A stretch of 64,000 nt of DNA from JAGVSR01 sp963742405 (GCA_963742405.1 CAVUMB010000007.1:124001-188000), one strand, 5' to 3'. Counted from the first letter of the stretch, positions 52,806 to 62,767 are shown. Notes: generated by a model not told the origin, from the sequence alone. Numbers and translations are program-made.

Positions 52806-54443
52806 TCATTGCCGCCAGCGTGCTCCGACGCGTAAATCGTCCGCCACCCAGCTGTTGTCCGGTTGGTTGCTATCGTAGTTGATGTGGTCCCATTGGCTGA
52901 AAATGGTCCACTCGCCGTTGACGTAGTATTCGAGCAAGAGCGAACTGCGCAACTCGCTCTCGCGGATCGGCACATCATCATAATCCTGGTTGGTATATAT
53001 GAGCCCGGCTGTCGCGATGAGATAGCGCCGCAGTGCATGCCGCGCCTCGACGCCCACAGTCCGCGACACGACACCTGCAGAACCGGCAGTATTTGTGTCG
53101 TAGAGATCCGTCCGCGCTAGAAACCGCAGCGTTGTCGGCTCAGTTATCCGCCAAGCAACGTTGGCATCGATTAAAACCCCATCCACGTCGCTGAGCCCCG
53201 GATCGCTCGGATCCTGCGATCCATAACCAAGACTGAATTCGCCGCGAACAATCCGTCCCGTCGAGCCGAAATCGATGCCGGCCCTATAACGTTGGCCGTC
53301 GCTGTCGCGGCTGAAACCGTCAGCAACCGCGGCCACATTGTAACGGCGCTGGTTGGTCTCGATTTCTCCAAAAACGGAAAAGGATGGTTTGAATTGCCAC
53401 GTCGTCCGGACCGCTTCGGTCGCAACGTGCGTGTCGCGATCGGCGTTCGAATTGCCAGAACCGCTCGGCCCATAGTCGATGTCGTCATAGCCACCGCGCA
53501 ATTGAACCGACAGACGATTGAACCGGTGATTGAGTGTCAGGTCCGCAGTGTCCGTCGCGACTTGAGCCCTATCGCCGAACGCAGCGGCATCAATTGCACT
53601 GCGCCCCTCCTGGCGGACATCGTGTGCAATGAGGCCCTGCACGTTGGTGTTCCGGCTGACATCTAGCCGGCCCCGTGCCTCGACGTTCCAGGCGGCATCG
53701 TTCTCGCTCGCAAAGTCATTCTGGAAGGAGGTCAACCCGCCTGCATTGAATTCGAGCGCGTGAACATTCCAGTTGGAAACGAGCCGCGCGCGGGTCATAA
53801 ACTCCGCCGAAACGTCGCTGGCCGCCTGCGGCTGACGCAACACGTTGCTTGTCGTCTCGCCGGCAATCGTGACCTCGGGAAAATAAACGAAGCTTCCTAC
53901 TCGAACGCCGATAGGATCGTAAGGCTCCTGCTCAAAAAGACGCCGCGGCCGGCGGTCCGTCCGCAAAGGGTCGATATCTTCGATCTGGAACAGCAGCGGA
54001 TCAAAACCGTCCGGCGCGCTATCGAGCGGATTGGTGAAGAGATCGGCCTCCTCCTGCGGACGGCTATCGATCAGCATTGCGTCGCCGCCATCCTCCGGCG
54101 CCGGAGGTTCTCCGACCTCGACAATTCCCTCGCGCTCAATCGCCGTGCGCTCCTCCGGCAAAGTCAAATCCCCATCTACGACCGGCAAGCGTTCTCCCGC
54201 ACCGGGGCGAGGCGTGTCGTCAAGCAAAGGATCACCCGCGTCACTTGTGATATCTTCGTCCTGGGAGACCGTCAGCACATCCGGCACGCTGCCACGCAGG
54301 GACGGCGCCTGTGCCGCTGCCTGTGTGGTGACCAGCAGCAGACCCGCCAACGCCAGGACAGGCGCTAGTCGGACAGTCGCAGCCAGGGTCGACTGAGGGA
54401 AGAACAAGTGCGGCGCCCGAACCAGGAAGAGATTTCGACGCAC
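52806..54443 (-). CDS. large outer-membrane beta-barrel protein
   Basis: A 545-residue protein. The signal peptide is long (hydrophobic core at about 28-42, cleavage near AAAQA). An acidic linker (50-150) precedes a barrel of about 350 residues rich in Y/R/D strands (GYGSQDPSDPGL; last strand ADDLRVGARWRQ). It resembles the putative beta-barrel porin family (BBP2/PF10082), often found with exopolysaccharide export genes. It is divergent from kdsD, which fits a surface-polysaccharide theme. Confidence 0.75.
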   Translation of the reverse strand: MRRNLFLVRAPHLFFPQSTLAATVRLAPVLALAGLLLVTTQAAAQAPSLRGSVPDVLTVSQDEDITSDAGDPLLDDTPRPGAGERLPVVDGDLTLPEERTAIEREGIVEVGEPPAPEDGGDAMLIDSRPQEEADLFTNPLDSAPDGFDPLLFQIEDIDPLRTDRRPRRLFEQEPYDPIGVRVGSFVYFPEVTIAGETTSNVLRQPQAASDVSAEFMTRARLVSNWNVHALEFNAGGLTSFQNDFASENDAAWNVEARGRLDVSRNTNVQGLIAHDVRQEGRSAIDAAAFGDRAQVATDTADLTLNHRFNRLSVQLRGGYDDIDYGPSGSGNSNADRDTHVATEAVRTTWQFKPSFSVFGEIETNQRRYNVAAVADGFSRDSDGQRYRAGIDFGSTGRIVRGEFSLGYGSQDPSDPGLSDVDGVLIDANVAWRITEPTTLRFLARTDLYDTNTAGSAGVVSRTVGVEARHALRRYLIATAGLIYTNQDYDDVPIRESELRSSLLLEYYVNGEWTIFSQWDHINYDSNQPDNSWVADDLRVGARWRQ

Positions 54444-54594
54444 ACACGCTCAGTCCGGACAGTAGAAAGTGCCGGTTAATGCCGTATTTAAGGGGCCCTT
54501 GGCCGGGGGACTTTTGCCGTGGCCCGGGCGCTCATCCCGACATTTCGATGGGATTGCATTGCTGATTTGGTTGCAGCCGGCCACTCTGCTAGTC

Positions 54595-55707
54595 ATGCTG
54601 CAGCAAGTTTTTGAGTCCGGTGCCGCAAATGGGGCTGCCGGGGCATCGGCCCCGGGCGTCGGCCGATCTCGGAAACAGGGGCAGGGCCGTGGCAGAGACC
54701 ATGCGAAAATTGAAATCTATTCCGGGCGGGCGCGCAGACTGACACCTTCAGCGATCGCATCCGCTATCCGGACGCTCGATCTGGAAACAGCAGGGCTCGC
54801 CGCCGTCCGCGAAGCCTTGGATAACGGCCTTGCACACCCCTTCGCGCAAGCTGTGGCCCTTATCAAAGGTGCGCGCGGTCGGGTCATCGTGTCCGGCATC
54901 GGTAAAAGCGGTCACGTTGGCCAGAAAATCGCCGCCACCATGGCCTCGACAGGCACGCCGTCGTTTTTCGTTCACCCGAGCGAGGCGTCGCACGGTGACC
55001 TCGGCATGATCACACGCGATGATGTCATCCTCGCCTTATCCTGGTCGGGCGAGACCGTCGAATTGAAGAACATCATCACCTACTCGCGGCGGTTTTCGGT
55101 CCCCATGATCTGCGTCACCTCCAATGCCGGTTCGGCGCTGGGGGTCCATTCCGACATCGTGTTGGAATTGCCGCGTGCCAAGGAAGCCTGCCCACACGGT
55201 TTGGCACCGACGACGTCGACGACAATGCAGTTGGCGATTGGTGACTGCCTGGCTGTCGCGCTGCTTGAAAGTCGCGGTTTCACGGCCCAGGATTTCAAGA
55301 TGTTCCACCCTGGCGGGTCGCTGGGCGCCAGCCTCAAGTACGTTTCCGATTTCATGCATAAGGAAGATCGGTTGCCACTGGCGCCACTCACCATGCCGAT
55401 GCCGGAAGCGCTCGTCATCATGACGGAGAGAAGTTTCGGCTGTCTCGGTATTGTCGATGGTAAGGGCAAGCTGGTCGGGGTCGTCACAGACGGCGACTTG
55501 CGCCGTCACATGGGCCCCAAGCTTTTGACCGCGACGACCGGCGATATCATGACACGCAAACCAAAAACCGTCCCGCCGTCGGCACTCGCTTCGGCTACGC
55601 TTGAGGTCATCAATGCGTCGCGGATCACGGCCCTGTTCGTCGTCGACCGGGGCAAGCCCGTCGGTATCGTCCACGTCCACGATCTGCTGCGCGCGGGCGT
55701 CGCCTAG
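54595..55707 (+). CDS. kdsD: arabinose-5-phosphate isomerase (KpsF/GutQ type)
   Basis: A 370-residue protein from ATG 54595. A non-conserved Gly/Arg-rich leader (about 1-45) precedes the SIS domain (VIVSGIGKSGHVGQKIA; LSWSGETVEL) and two CBS domains (from about 250). It converts ribulose-5-P to arabinose-5-P for Kdo in lipopolysaccharide. The exact start is unclear; a later start near residue 45 would match the family length of about 325 better. Confidence 0.88.
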   Translation: MLQQVFESGAANGAAGASAPGVGRSRKQGQGRGRDHAKIEIYSGRARRLTPSAIASAIRTLDLETAGLAAVREALDNGLAHPFAQAVALIKGARGRVIVSGIGKSGHVGQKIAATMASTGTPSFFVHPSEASHGDLGMITRDDVILALSWSGETVELKNIITYSRRFSVPMICVTSNAGSALGVHSDIVLELPRAKEACPHGLAPTTSTTMQLAIGDCLAVALLESRGFTAQDFKMFHPGGSLGASLKYVSDFMHKEDRLPLAPLTMPMPEALVIMTERSFGCLGIVDGKGKLVGVVTDGDLRRHMGPKLLTATTGDIMTRKPKTVPPSALASATLEVINASRITALFVVDRGKPVGIVHVHDLLRAGVA

Positions 55708-55720
55708 ACGTTGGCGTCGA

Positions 55721-56203
55721 TTAGTCCTCCTCGCTGTCGTTGGTGACGACAAGCGCAGTCCCGTTGACCCCGGTCACGAGCACTTCAGCGCCCGCCGGAG
55801 CGTCCTCGCCTTCGGCCAGCCAGATCGAATCGCCCGCCCGCACCTTGCCCCGCCCGGCGGTGATGGGCGTTTCAACGACAACGATGCGGCCAATGAACTG
55901 CGACCCCGGCGCGTTGATGTCGGGATGATGATCGGTCGGGCTCATGCCCGCGACCTGCTTGATCCCAAAGACGGTGACGACGGAGAGCAGGGCAAAGACG
56001 ATCATCTGCCAACCGAACGGGAAGGCGTTCTCGTATCCCATCGAGGTTACCGCTGCGACCATGAGGCCAACGACGAACGCGGCCAAGCCGAACCAAAGGA
56101 AATGGACGCCGGGCACCACGGTTTCCAGCCCCATCAGGATCAGCGCCACAACCAGCCAGCTCCAAAACCCCAGACCGGCGAGCAGCGAAATCAGATCTTC
56201 CAT
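55721..56203 (-). CDS. NfeD family membrane protein
   Basis: A 160-residue protein with three membrane spans in the N-terminal 80 residues and a C-terminal OB-fold (IGRIVVVETPITAGRGKVRAG). NfeD proteins pair with stomatin/SPFH proteins, and that partner lies 56 bases upstream on the same strand. The pair may organise membrane microdomains or assist membrane proteolysis. Confidence 0.88.
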   Translation of the reverse strand: MEDLISLLAGLGFWSWLVVALILMGLETVVPGVHFLWFGLAAFVVGLMVAAVTSMGYENAFPFGWQMIVFALLSVVTVFGIKQVAGMSPTDHHPDINAPGSQFIGRIVVVETPITAGRGKVRAGDSIWLAEGEDAPAGAEVLVTGVNGTALVVTNDSEED

Positions 56204-56259
56204 GGTCGGTGGCTCCCGCAGTTGGCCCGCAGTTCAAATGACAGTGCTTGAGCGATGGA

Positions 56260-57198
56260 TCAGCGCGCCGATTTGACGTTGCCGCCAAAGGCCTCGCCCG
56301 TCAATTGCGCCAGTCCGGCGATGGAGCCGATCACCGACGACGCGTCGAGGGGCATCATGATGACTTTCTGGTTCGGCGCCGAGGCCAGTGCTTCAAGCGC
56401 CTTCACATAGTTGTTGGCGACGAAGTAATTGATCGCCTGAATATTGCCCTTGGAGATGGCGTCGGAAACGAGTTCCGTTGCCTTCGCCTCGGCTTCGGCC
56501 GCGCGCTCGCGCGCCTCGGCATCCTTGAACGCTGCTTCGCGCCGGCCTTCGGCTTCCAGAACCACAGCCTGCTTTTGGCCTTCGGCTTTGAGAATGGCAG
56601 CCTGCCGCAAGCCTTCCGATTCCAGGATCTGGGCGCGCTTTTCGCGTTCGGCTTTCATCTGTCGCGCCATGCTGTCCACCAGATCGCGCGGCGGTGCGAT
56701 ATCCTTGATTTCGATACGCGTGACCTTGACGCCCCAGGCTTCCGTTGCAGCGTCGACGACATTCAACAGTTTGGCGTTGATGACGTCGCGATTGGAGAGC
56801 AGTTCGTCGAGAACCATCGAGCCCATGACGGTTCGCACATTGGTCATGGTCAAGTTGATCGTCGCCAGTTCGAGATTATCGACCGCATAGGCCGACCGGC
56901 CGGCATCGAGCACCTGGAAGAACGCGACGCCGTCAACGCGCACCATTGCGTTGTCGCGCGTGATGACATCCTGACTTGGAATATCGATCACCTGTTCCTT
57001 CATGTTGATCTGGCTGCCCACGCGCTCGACGATCGGGATCAGAAAATGCAGCCCTGGCGACAAGGTGCGCGTGAACCGCCCAAAGTTTTCGACGGTGAAA
57101 TTGGACCCCTGCGGCACAACCTTGACCGTTGACCACAGTGTGAACACCGCAAGACCGACCAGCAGCAGGCCGAAAACTTGGAAACCGTCGACGAACAT
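56260..57198 (-). CDS. SPFH/stomatin domain protein (QmcA-like)
   Basis: A 312-residue protein with one N-terminal span (residues 6-22), the SPFH domain (about 25-185, PQGSNFTVENFGRFTRTLSPG) and a long Ala/Glu/Arg coiled coil (190-255, AEGQKQAVVLEAEGRREA). ATG 57198 is chosen over an upstream frame without a good start. It is the likely partner of the NfeD protein, forming oligomeric rings at the membrane. Confidence 0.9.
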   Translation of the reverse strand: MFVDGFQVFGLLLVGLAVFTLWSTVKVVPQGSNFTVENFGRFTRTLSPGLHFLIPIVERVGSQINMKEQVIDIPSQDVITRDNAMVRVDGVAFFQVLDAGRSAYAVDNLELATINLTMTNVRTVMGSMVLDELLSNRDVINAKLLNVVDAATEAWGVKVTRIEIKDIAPPRDLVDSMARQMKAEREKRAQILESEGLRQAAILKAEGQKQAVVLEAEGRREAAFKDAEARERAAEAEAKATELVSDAISKGNIQAINYFVANNYVKALEALASAPNQKVIMMPLDASSVIGSIAGLAQLTGEAFGGNVKSAR

Positions 57199-57344
57199 GG
57201 CGCGAACCCTTGAAAGCTTGATTTGGAGGACAGACAAACCAATGCGAGGCTTCAAGTGGTAGGCCTGATTGTGAAAAACAAAGTTAACAGAGTATTTTAA
57301 GCGATTGTTCGATATTGAGTTTAACGTCCACTAGGAATTTGGTG

Positions 57345-57803
57345 ATGCAACCTGAAGGATCGACCGTGAACCGCCGTTTCATGCTCGCTGCTGCTCTGGT
57401 GTTGCTTGTGGTGCCGCGTCCCGCAAGCGCGGCTTCCCAGGCGCGTTTCACAACACCCAAGCCAGGCAGCGCCGAACGCAAAGTCGTGCTCGATGCAGCG
57501 CGGGTCCCAGTCGAGAAAGACTTGGGCGAGCCCATCGTGTTCGACGTTCGCACTCTGCGCGTGACGCCGGAATGGGCGTTCGTCCATGCCGTGCCGAAGC
57601 AGCCGGACGGCAACCCAATCGACTACTCGAAATCGATATACGCTCAGGATGTCAAAGACGGCGCATTCAGCGGCGAGGCGGCCGTTCTGCTCGCGCGCGA
57701 CGGAGGGGTCTGGCGCGTCATGACCTATTCGGTCGGCTTTGGCGACGTCGTTTGGGACAGTTGGGACGAAGAATTCGGCGCCCCCGCTTGGCTTTGGCCA
57801 TGA
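57345..57803 (+). CDS. hypothetical exported protein
   Basis: A 152-residue protein with a signal peptide (hydrophobic core after RRFM, cleavage after ASA near residue 31). The mature part includes WAFVHAVPKQPDG and a C-terminal aromatic stretch (DVVWDSWDEEFGAP). ATG 57345 follows AGGAA; GTG 57366 would also give a signal peptide. No family was recognised. It converges on hemH. Confidence 0.66.
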   Translation: MQPEGSTVNRRFMLAAALVLLVVPRPASAASQARFTTPKPGSAERKVVLDAARVPVEKDLGEPIVFDVRTLRVTPEWAFVHAVPKQPDGNPIDYSKSIYAQDVKDGAFSGEAAVLLARDGGVWRVMTYSVGFGDVVWDSWDEEFGAPAWLWP

Positions 57804-57837
57804 GCCGTTGTCGACTTTCGCGACCGCTGCGGAGTGA

Positions 57838-58890
57838 TCAGATCCAGCCTGAAAGTTCGCGTCGCACGATGGCTTCGATCACGTCGACACCCTCATCACT
57901 ATCGTTGAGCGCCGGCAGATAGGCGAACTGTTCGCCCCCATTGTCCTCGAAAATATGACGATTTTCGCCGTCAAGTTCTTCCAGCGTCTCCAGACAGTCG
58001 GCCGAAAAGCCCGGCGCGACGAGGGCAAGTTTCTTGACGCCCTCCTTTGCCAGCCGTTCGACCGTCATGTCGGTATATGGCTGCAGCCACGGATCGTTGC
58101 CGAACCGCGACTGGAACGTCGTCAGCCAGCTTTCCTTCGGCCAGCCCATGGCCTCGCGCAATAGCCGCGAAGTCTTCTGGCAATGGCAGTGATAAGGATC
58201 GCCCCGTTCCAGATATTTCTGCGGCATACCGTGGAACGTCGCGACGATCTTCTCCGGCACGAAATCGAGCTTGGCGAGACTGGCCCGCATCGATTGGGCG
58301 AGCCGATCGATATAAACCGGGTCGTCATGGTAGGCTGGGGCAACACGCACGAACGGCTGCCAGCGCATCTTCATCAGCGCGCGAAAAGCCTGATCGCAAG
58401 CGGTTGCCGTCGTCGCGGCCGCGTACTGGGGATAGAGCGGCACCAGCAGAATTTTCTCGCAGCCTTGTCTTTGCAGTTCGCGAATGCGGCTCTCGGTCGA
58501 TGGATTGGCGTAACGCATCGCCCAGTCGATGATCACCTTCGAATGTTGCGAGAGCCGCTCCGCAAGTTTGTCGGCCTGCGAGCGCGTAATGGTCTTGAGC
58601 GGACCTTCGTCCAGCTCATTATTCCAAATCGTTGCATAATCCCGCCCCTTGCGCGACGGCCGCACGGTCAAAATGATCAAGTTGAGGATCGGCCACCACT
58701 TCCACTTCGGTTCTTCGATCACGCGCTCGTCGGAAAGAAATTCCTTCAAATAGCGCCGCATGGGCCAGTACGTGGTGCCGTCCGGCGTTCCCAGATTGAG
58801 CAGCAGCACGCCCACCTTTCCAAATGCAACCTGCGGATGTGTATCCGGCAGATTTGAAACATCGGCGCGTGGCGGATAGGGCTTCAGCAT
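57838..58890 (-). CDS. hemH: ferrochelatase
   Basis: A 350-residue enzyme inserting Fe2+ into protoporphyrin IX. Landmarks are VGVLLLNLGTPDG, the catalytic-histidine segment IVATFHGMPQKYL and ALVAPGFSADCLETLEEL. ATG 58890 (MLKPYPPRAD) is chosen because the frame above it does not match the family. Together with hemA it marks both ends of heme synthesis in this window. Confidence 0.95.
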   Translation of the reverse strand: MLKPYPPRADVSNLPDTHPQVAFGKVGVLLLNLGTPDGTTYWPMRRYLKEFLSDERVIEEPKWKWWPILNLIILTVRPSRKGRDYATIWNNELDEGPLKTITRSQADKLAERLSQHSKVIIDWAMRYANPSTESRIRELQRQGCEKILLVPLYPQYAAATTATACDQAFRALMKMRWQPFVRVAPAYHDDPVYIDRLAQSMRASLAKLDFVPEKIVATFHGMPQKYLERGDPYHCHCQKTSRLLREAMGWPKESWLTTFQSRFGNDPWLQPYTDMTVERLAKEGVKKLALVAPGFSADCLETLEELDGENRHIFEDNGGEQFAYLPALNDSDEGVDVIEAIVRRELSGWI

Positions 58891-59038
58891 GGGGATCCAA
58901 GGACTGCCTAGGGGTCTATTGCCCGATACGTGACCCGTAGCGTATCCGATCCCCGCGGACAATCGCGAGGGCTGCGTCAGGTCGCATCGGCGCCTCGGCA
59001 AGCCAAGATGCCGGCGACCGCGCTTCAATAGACTATGT

Positions 59039-60019
59039 TCAGGCCAATCGTCGGGATTTCAAGGGCACGGTCTCGCCGGTTCTCATCGTGGTTGTTAAGG
59101 CCGCCATTTTTCGAGATTTGCTCAATCGCTTTGCCGCCGGCCAAAGCCGCTCGATCATCCGCTCGATGTCCCTGGGAGAAATAGCGTAGAGCCGACCTGC
59201 CAGCGGCTTCACTTCGCGCCGTAGCCGATCCTGTTCGGCCTTTGCCAGGGCTTGGACACGGCTGCGCGTGGCCTCATCGATCGGATGCCGGTCGTCACTG
59301 ATGTGGAGTTTGAGAACACTGAGATCATGATCGAGACCAGCCAACTGCGACAGTTCCCGCGCCGCCGTGATGCGAGCGTCCATCAACTCCGGCCAGACCG
59401 GCCCCAACAGTTGACAATGCCGCCAGTGATGCTGGAGCGCCTTGCGAAACGTGTGAAAAGCGTCGTCGTCGCCACTGCGATATGCCGCTTTGAGCGTTTT
59501 ACGGCCTTCCGAATAGGTCTTCCCAAAGCCTGCCGCGACGATCTTTGCGCTGCCGTCGCGGGCCGCGAAATTTTGTAGCCGCTGCTCGATGTTCTGCAAA
59601 AGCGTGATTGCCGCGCGGACGTTCTCGTCCGTATCAGAATGGGTAAAGCCGTTCGCTTTTCCCGAATGTAGGGCAGTCAGCGCGGCGGACAGGGCGCTCT
59701 TGTCGGCCTGCGTCCCCTCGCCAGCCGTCAGCAGCGTCAGCGTCTGTGCCAAGACTTCGCGGTCCCGATCCTGGGACAGGAGGCGCGCCACCGCCCGGAA
59801 CGCCTGATCGTGCCGACGGAACGATTTCGCCGTCAAACCGGGACGGACGAGGCGAATGATTGATCGGCACCGCTTCAGTGATTTGCGGGTTTCATGTATG
59901 GCGCTTCCACCCTCGTCCAGTGCGCCGGACAAGTGGCCGATTGCCCGCCCAATTTGGGCCGTGAGCAGACGGCGAACATCTTTGTTGAAGTCGGCGTCTA
60001 TCTTGACGCGGTACGCCAT
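59039..60019 (-). CDS. CHAD domain protein
   Basis: A 326-residue helical protein of the CHAD family, with conserved basic-histidine pattern (IHETRKSLKRCRSIIRL; FHTFRKALQHHWRHCQLL). CHAD domains bind polyphosphate granules and are often found with polyphosphate enzymes or phasins. No ppk or triphosphatase gene is adjacent. ATG 60019 gives the family-like start; 60052 is possible. Confidence 0.86.
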   Translation of the reverse strand: MAYRVKIDADFNKDVRRLLTAQIGRAIGHLSGALDEGGSAIHETRKSLKRCRSIIRLVRPGLTAKSFRRHDQAFRAVARLLSQDRDREVLAQTLTLLTAGEGTQADKSALSAALTALHSGKANGFTHSDTDENVRAAITLLQNIEQRLQNFAARDGSAKIVAAGFGKTYSEGRKTLKAAYRSGDDDAFHTFRKALQHHWRHCQLLGPVWPELMDARITAARELSQLAGLDHDLSVLKLHISDDRHPIDEATRSRVQALAKAEQDRLRREVKPLAGRLYAISPRDIERMIERLWPAAKRLSKSRKMAALTTTMRTGETVPLKSRRLA

Positions 60020-60084
60020 GGTGGACTGCTGCCGGTTGCGAGGAAGTGCCATAGCAAAGCAGCGCAATCTGTTACAATCAATCG

Positions 60085-60933
60085 CTATTTTGCCACCGCC
60101 ACGAAGGCTGCACAACCTAAAAGCGGATTTTGTGTCGCTTTCGTAAAGGTTAGCTTCGGTGGCGGCGGTGCCGGATCGAGACGTAATCCGAACCCGTCAC
60201 AATCGATCAAGCCGGGCGTGCTGGGTTCGAATCGCCCCCCCGTCACGCGCCGAACGTTCTCCCGCTCACGGTCCCGATGCCATCGGTCGAGCGCCTCTCG
60301 GCCGGGGCAACTGGGCCCGCAATTCTCTGGCAACAGCACGGAAATGGCCCAAGTCTCCCGCCCGTCGAGCAGAATGCGCACCGCCGTTGCCGCTGCATTC
60401 ATGCCCTGCGAGCCTTGGCCGGCGTCATCAGTGCGCCCGAGAAGATGATCCTGCCCCGTGATCCGCAGACCGCGGCGCAGGCGCACGGCGACCGCCGTCG
60501 TGGCAATCGGCTGTACTGTCGGCGCATTCGCCCCAAGGATTTGCCGCGAAACGACGAGGCGCCACTGTCCGGCCGGAAACCATCGCCGTAAAGCGGGGAC
60601 ATCACTGACACCTTGCAACAGCACGATATCCGCATCAACACGCGACGCCGGCTTCGTTGGTCCGACCTCCGATCGCCGTTCTGAGCCAAAGCTCGTGCGC
60701 CATTGCGGTGAAGGCGCCGTCGCCGCAGTCTTGAGGAGCGCGCCGGGCAGCGTCCGCGCATCGACGGAGAGCAGCGTCAGCGTCGATGCGGAGGAAGTCT
60801 CAGGGCCAGGCGGGGTTTCCGTGTCGGCAGCATTTGGGCTCAGGTTCAACGTCTGGGCCGTCGCCCCGCCGACGATGCCGGCAAAACCGGCAATGCCGCA
60901 CACAACGGCAAGAAGTATGCGGCTCGGGCTCAT
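60085..60933 (-). CDS. exported protein with a degenerate endonuclease/exonuclease/phosphatase-like core
   Basis: A 282-residue protein with a signal peptide (cleavage after ATAQ near residue 27). The middle resembles the EEP fold (DADIVLLQGVSDVPALR, then WRLVVSRQ), but the catalytic DH and SDH motifs of true nucleases and phosphatases are not visible. Two cysteines near residue 209 (NCGPSCPG) may form a disulfide. The function is unknown. It is the next gene upstream of the CHAD gene on the same strand, 65 bases away. Confidence 0.6.
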   Translation of the reverse strand: MSPSRILLAVVCGIAGFAGIVGGATAQTLNLSPNAADTETPPGPETSSASTLTLLSVDARTLPGALLKTAATAPSPQWRTSFGSERRSEVGPTKPASRVDADIVLLQGVSDVPALRRWFPAGQWRLVVSRQILGANAPTVQPIATTAVAVRLRRGLRITGQDHLLGRTDDAGQGSQGMNAAATAVRILLDGRETWAISVLLPENCGPSCPGREALDRWHRDRERENVRRVTGGRFEPSTPGLIDCDGFGLRLDPAPPPPKLTFTKATQNPLLGCAAFVAVAK

Positions 60934-61062
60934 TCGTCGGCTCCAGCGTCGAACGCGGGTTCGTAACTGCGGCGTCGAAGACAGCAGCCCTCTCTTTTTG
61001 GTCCGATTCTGCCGTATAAGACACCGCTTCGCTGCAGCCTTCGGCCGAGGAAACGACCAGTG

Positions 61063-61995
61063 ATGAGCGATACAATGGCCGATGCGCCAAGCGGCGCCAG
61101 TTTATGGTGTTCGCGGCTTGCCGTGTTCGCTCTCGTTTTGGTCGCCACGGCGCTCCTTTTGCACCGCTTTTTCGGACTGCCGACCGCGGTGACCTTCAAT
61201 CTCACGGGGGCTTCGTTTCTGCTGGCGGCGATTGCGGTGGGCCTGGGCATTATCGCAGCAATCGGCGTGTGGCGGTCCGGCCGACCGGGGGCCGCGCGCA
61301 TTCTGCTCGGAGTATCGCTGGGGCTCGCTTTGCTAGCCGTGCCAGTGACCCTCGCCGTGGCCGCGCGCAACTTTCCGCTGCTCAACGACGTCACAACGGA
61401 CACGGCCGATCCGCCGCCATTTCGCGTTCTGGCCCCACTACGGACCGGGATCGCCAACCCCGCCACCTATCCTGGCCCGGCGTTCGCCGCCCGACAGGAA
61501 AAGGCCTACCCCGACCTCAAACCCCTCGACGTCAACCGGCCGCCGGCCGAGGTGTTCGATCTCGTCTTGGACGTATTCCGGAAGCTACAGATGTCGATTG
61601 TCGCCGAAGAGGCCATCACGGACGACAATCCGGTTGGGCGCGCCGAAGCCGTTGACCGCACGCTGATCCTGGGCTTCTACGACGACATCGCGGTTCGCGT
61701 GACGCCCGTTGGCGATCCCGCCGAACCCGATGCGCGCGTCGATTTGCGATCATCCTCCCGCTACGGTGAATCCGATTTCGGCGCCAACGCGCAGCGCTTA
61801 CGCACCATCATGCGCGAGATCGTGGCTCGCCTCGAAGCCACCGTTCCCGCCGCTGGAGATGTGCCGGTGGCCAACAAGAAAACACTCAAGCCGGGCAAAA
61901 CCGCTGATCGAGAGAAAGCGGGCTCTCGCAAATCACGAGACGACGCTCCGCCAAATGTTCGACGTGCGCCAGAACGGAAAGCTCCGCCGCCCTGA
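61063..61995 (+). CDS. DUF1499 family membrane protein
   Basis: A 310-residue protein with three membrane spans in the N-terminal 110 residues and a C-terminal DUF1499 domain (about 120-265, YPDLKPLDVNRPPAEVFDL; VDLRSSSRYGESDFGANAQR). The last 45 residues are Lys/Arg/Pro-rich and overlap the 3' end of the convergent MBL gene by 110 bp. The function is unknown. Confidence 0.8.
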   Translation: MSDTMADAPSGASLWCSRLAVFALVLVATALLLHRFFGLPTAVTFNLTGASFLLAAIAVGLGIIAAIGVWRSGRPGAARILLGVSLGLALLAVPVTLAVAARNFPLLNDVTTDTADPPPFRVLAPLRTGIANPATYPGPAFAARQEKAYPDLKPLDVNRPPAEVFDLVLDVFRKLQMSIVAEEAITDDNPVGRAEAVDRTLILGFYDDIAVRVTPVGDPAEPDARVDLRSSSRYGESDFGANAQRLRTIMREIVARLEATVPAAGDVPVANKKTLKPGKTADREKAGSRKSRDDAPPNVRRAPERKAPPP

Positions 61996-62767
61996 TCAGT
62001 CGCTTGTCGATCGTCGCATAGACCCGCGCGACGACGTCGGGGATCGTCGCGGCGCCGTCGCGGATCGCAGCCAGAATGGCCTGCTCACGCCATTGCCGGT
62101 GGACGAGATAGGCCTTCACGGTTCGCAATGGTTTGTCCATGCGGCCGCCGTGGCCCGGCAGATAAAGCCGGTCGCGACGCTTGAGCAGCATCTCCAGCGA
62201 GACGATGTAATCGGCCATGCGTCCCTCCGGCGGTGCGATGACGGTCGTATTCCACGCCATCACGTGATCGCCGGCAAAGACGATGCGATGTCCCTTCAGC
62301 GCAAAACACAAGTGATCGGGCGCGTGTCCGGGTGAATGAAGCGCCTCCAGCGCCCACTCGCCGGCGTCGATCACGTCGCCATGGCCAAGGCGGACGGCGG
62401 GCGTAAAATCGTAGTCGACGAATTCCTTGCCCGACGGCATGTGTGCTGCTTCCGTTCGGGCCCGCTCGCCGCCGCGGCCGAAGCCCGCAATCTGAGCCCC
62501 GGTTGCGGCTGCCAGCGCCGCCACGCCGTCGCTGTGATCGCGATGGGCATGCGTGACGAGAATGTGCGTGATCGGCCGCCCCGCCGCCGCTGCCAGAATG
62601 GCGGCGCGGTGCGCCTCATGGTCCGGCCCCGGGTCGATAACCGCCAACTTTGTGGTGCCGACGAGATAGGTGTTCGTCCCCCGGAAGGTGAACGGGCTCG
62701 GATTGGGCGCGACGAGACGCACCACGCCCGGTGCCATCGCCTCGGGTTCCCCATAACGGAAATTCAT
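61886..62767 (-). CDS. MBL fold metallo-hydrolase (LACTB2-like)
   Basis: A 293-residue metallo-beta-lactamase-fold hydrolase with the metal motif THAHRDHSDG, the third histidine in LHSPGHAPDH, FAGDHV, and a C-terminal winged-helix-like domain typical of the LACTB2 group. ATG 62767 is chosen; the open frame upstream of it reads through the tRNA-Pro gene and is spurious. The substrate is unknown. It overlaps the DUF1499 gene tail to tail by 110 bp. Confidence 0.85.
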   Translation of the reverse strand: MNFRYGEPEAMAPGVVRLVAPNPSPFTFRGTNTYLVGTTKLAVIDPGPDHEAHRAAILAAAAGRPITHILVTHAHRDHSDGVAALAAATGAQIAGFGRGGERARTEAAHMPSGKEFVDYDFTPAVRLGHGDVIDAGEWALEALHSPGHAPDHLCFALKGHRIVFAGDHVMAWNTTVIAPPEGRMADYIVSLEMLLKRRDRLYLPGHGGRMDKPLRTVKAYLVHRQWREQAILAAIRDGAATIPDVVARVYATIDKRLIRAAELSVLAHVEHLAERRLVICESPLSLDQRFCPA

